Shown piece by piece: positions 6,467 through 7,301 of a stretch of DNA of 7,301 nt (position 1 is the stretch's first letter; every line of letters begins with the position of its first letter). The translations under genes were made by a program, and so were the position numbers. A model generated the notes under the pieces. The model saw only the letters and a program-made list of their open reading frames with translations. It searched no databases and was not told the DNA's origin. This DNA is from Rickettsia typhi (GTDB lineage Bacteria; Pseudomonadota; Gammaproteobacteria; Burkholderiales; Burkholderiaceae_C): NCBI GenBank assembly GCA_943325485.2, contig CALPPP020000058.1, positions 1 through 7,301 of the forward strand, written 5' to 3'.

Positions 6467-7301
6467 ACCGACGATTGTTTCCAAAATGGATCGCAACAGC
6501 CTTGGCTGCATGGCTATGTTGCGCCAATGCTTTCTCGCAAACCACAGATGTGTCCATGGTGTTTGTGGGTGACGTGATGTTGGCTGAATTGCCTGGTCAA
6601 CGTATCGCTCAGGGTCACAACCCTTTTGAGCCCTTTGCCCCAGTTCTGAACCAAAGCGATATTCGCATTGGCAACTTGGAATGCGTGATTACCACCATTG
6701 GCAAAGCCGAAGATAAACCTTTTACTTTCAGAGCCCATCCTCGGGTACTCAAGTTACTCACAAAGCATTTTGATGCGGTGTCTTTGGCGAACAACCATAC
6801 AGGTGATTTTGGTCCTGCAGCATTTGGCCAAATGCTGGATTTTTTAGATAAAGCCAAGATGCCTTTTTTTGGCGGAGGACGTGATTTGCAGCAAGCGCAC
6901 AAGCCCATGCTGTTCAAGAGACAGGGCATCACCATCGCTGTTTTGGGCTACAACGAATTTTTCCCACGAAGCTTTGAAGCCGATGTTGATCGGCCTGGCT
7001 CTGCATGGAGCGACGATGAGCAAGTGGTGGCCGATATTCGGGACGCCAGAGCCATGCACAAGGCGGATGTGGTGATTCCGTTCATGCATTGGGGTGTAGA
7101 GGATGAGCCTTATGCCACCACTCGTCAGCAACGCTTGGCCAAATTGATGATTGATGCAGGTGCGGATGCGGTAGTGGGCAGCCATCCCCATGTGACCCAA
7201 AACACCGAGTTTTACAAAGGTCGCCCGATTGTCTATAGCCTGGGCAACTTTGTGTTTGATGGCTACAGCAGTTTAGAAAACACCACAGGCTGGGCGCTGC
7301 A
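6463..7301 (+). CDS. CapA/PgsA-family exported protein (partial; C-terminus beyond right edge)
   Basis: The first 279 residues are present and the frame is still open at the window end. Residues 1-26 form a Sec signal peptide with hydrophobic ATALAAWLCCANA at 11-23; no proper lipobox is visible despite two cysteines. CapA-family motifs follow in order: GDVML at 36-40, NLE at 71-73, SLANNHTGDFG at 107-117, MHWGVE at 208-213, GSHPHV at 239-244 and SLGNFVFD at 259-266. The family has a metallophosphoesterase-like fold, and D37, E73, N111, H112, H209, H241 and H243 are candidate metal or active-site residues. CapA/PgsA is known from poly-gamma-glutamate capsule systems, where it acts on the outer face of the membrane; its chemistry is not settled. 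Here its coupling to a cyanophycin synthetase suggests action on a polyamide or a release product, which is inference. GGTGGA at 6451-6456 is a fair Shine-Dalgarno, and ATGA overlaps the preceding stop. Confidence 0.93.
   Translation, partial: MNRRLFPKWIATALAAWLCCANAFSQTTDVSMVFVGDVMLAELPGQRIAQGHNPFEPFAPVLNQSDIRIGNLECVITTIGKAEDKPFTFRAHPRVLKLLTKHFDAVSLANNHTGDFGPAAFGQMLDFLDKAKMPFFGGGRDLQQAHKPMLFKRQGITIAVLGYNEFFPRSFEADVDRPGSAWSDDEQVVADIRDARAMHKADVVIPFMHWGVEDEPYATTRQQRLAKLMIDAGADAVVGSHPHVTQNTEFYKGRPIVYSLGNFVFDGYSSLENTTGWAL

Overview
The window looks like chromosomal DNA from a betaproteobacterium, probably Burkholderiales/Comamonadaceae. This rests on the gene content (a tandem cphA'-cphA pair beside a divergent ABC exporter, an arrangement I recall from that group), the moderate GC content and heavy use of TTG for leucine. 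The genus is not determined from the sequence.

Layout: (1) bases 2-1195, minus strand, carry the first 398 residues of an ABC exporter. It has a roughly 150-residue soluble N-terminal domain followed by the start of the transmembrane domain, and its nucleotide-binding domain lies off the left edge. (2) Bases 1196-1240 form a 45-bp, AT-rich divergent gap that must hold or overlap the promoters for both directions. (3) Bases 1241-3451 encode CphA', a shortened cyanophycin synthetase paralogue. (4) Bases 3448-6045 encode the full-length cyanophycin synthetase CphA. (5) Bases 6056-6466 encode a small exported protein that I do not recognise. (6) Bases 6463-7301 encode an exported CapA/PgsA-family protein, cut by the right edge. 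The four plus-strand genes are packed as one operon: a 4-bp GTGA overlap, a 10-nt gap and a 4-bp ATGA overlap.

How the genes fit together: CphA should make cyanophycin (a poly-Asp backbone with Arg on the side chains) using its ATP-grasp and Mur-ligase-like domains, both of which look intact. The paralogues have decayed in complementary ways. CphA' keeps a HxxEH...E metallopeptidase-like motif in its N-terminal domain but has lost the Mur P-loop and the Mur C-terminal lobe. CphA keeps both ligase sites but has substituted two of the four positions of the N-terminal motif. This suggests a division of labour in which CphA' trims or primes polymer for CphA; that is inference.

Two predicted exported proteins, one a CapA homologue, are translationally tied to a cytosolic polymer synthetase, and an ABC exporter is transcribed divergently. 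This raises the possibility of an envelope-side branch of cyanophycin or dipeptide metabolism, by loose analogy with the poly-gamma-glutamate Cap/Pgs systems. No cyanophycinase, isoaspartyl dipeptidase, RNA gene, CRISPR array, insertion sequence or convincing terminator was seen in the window.
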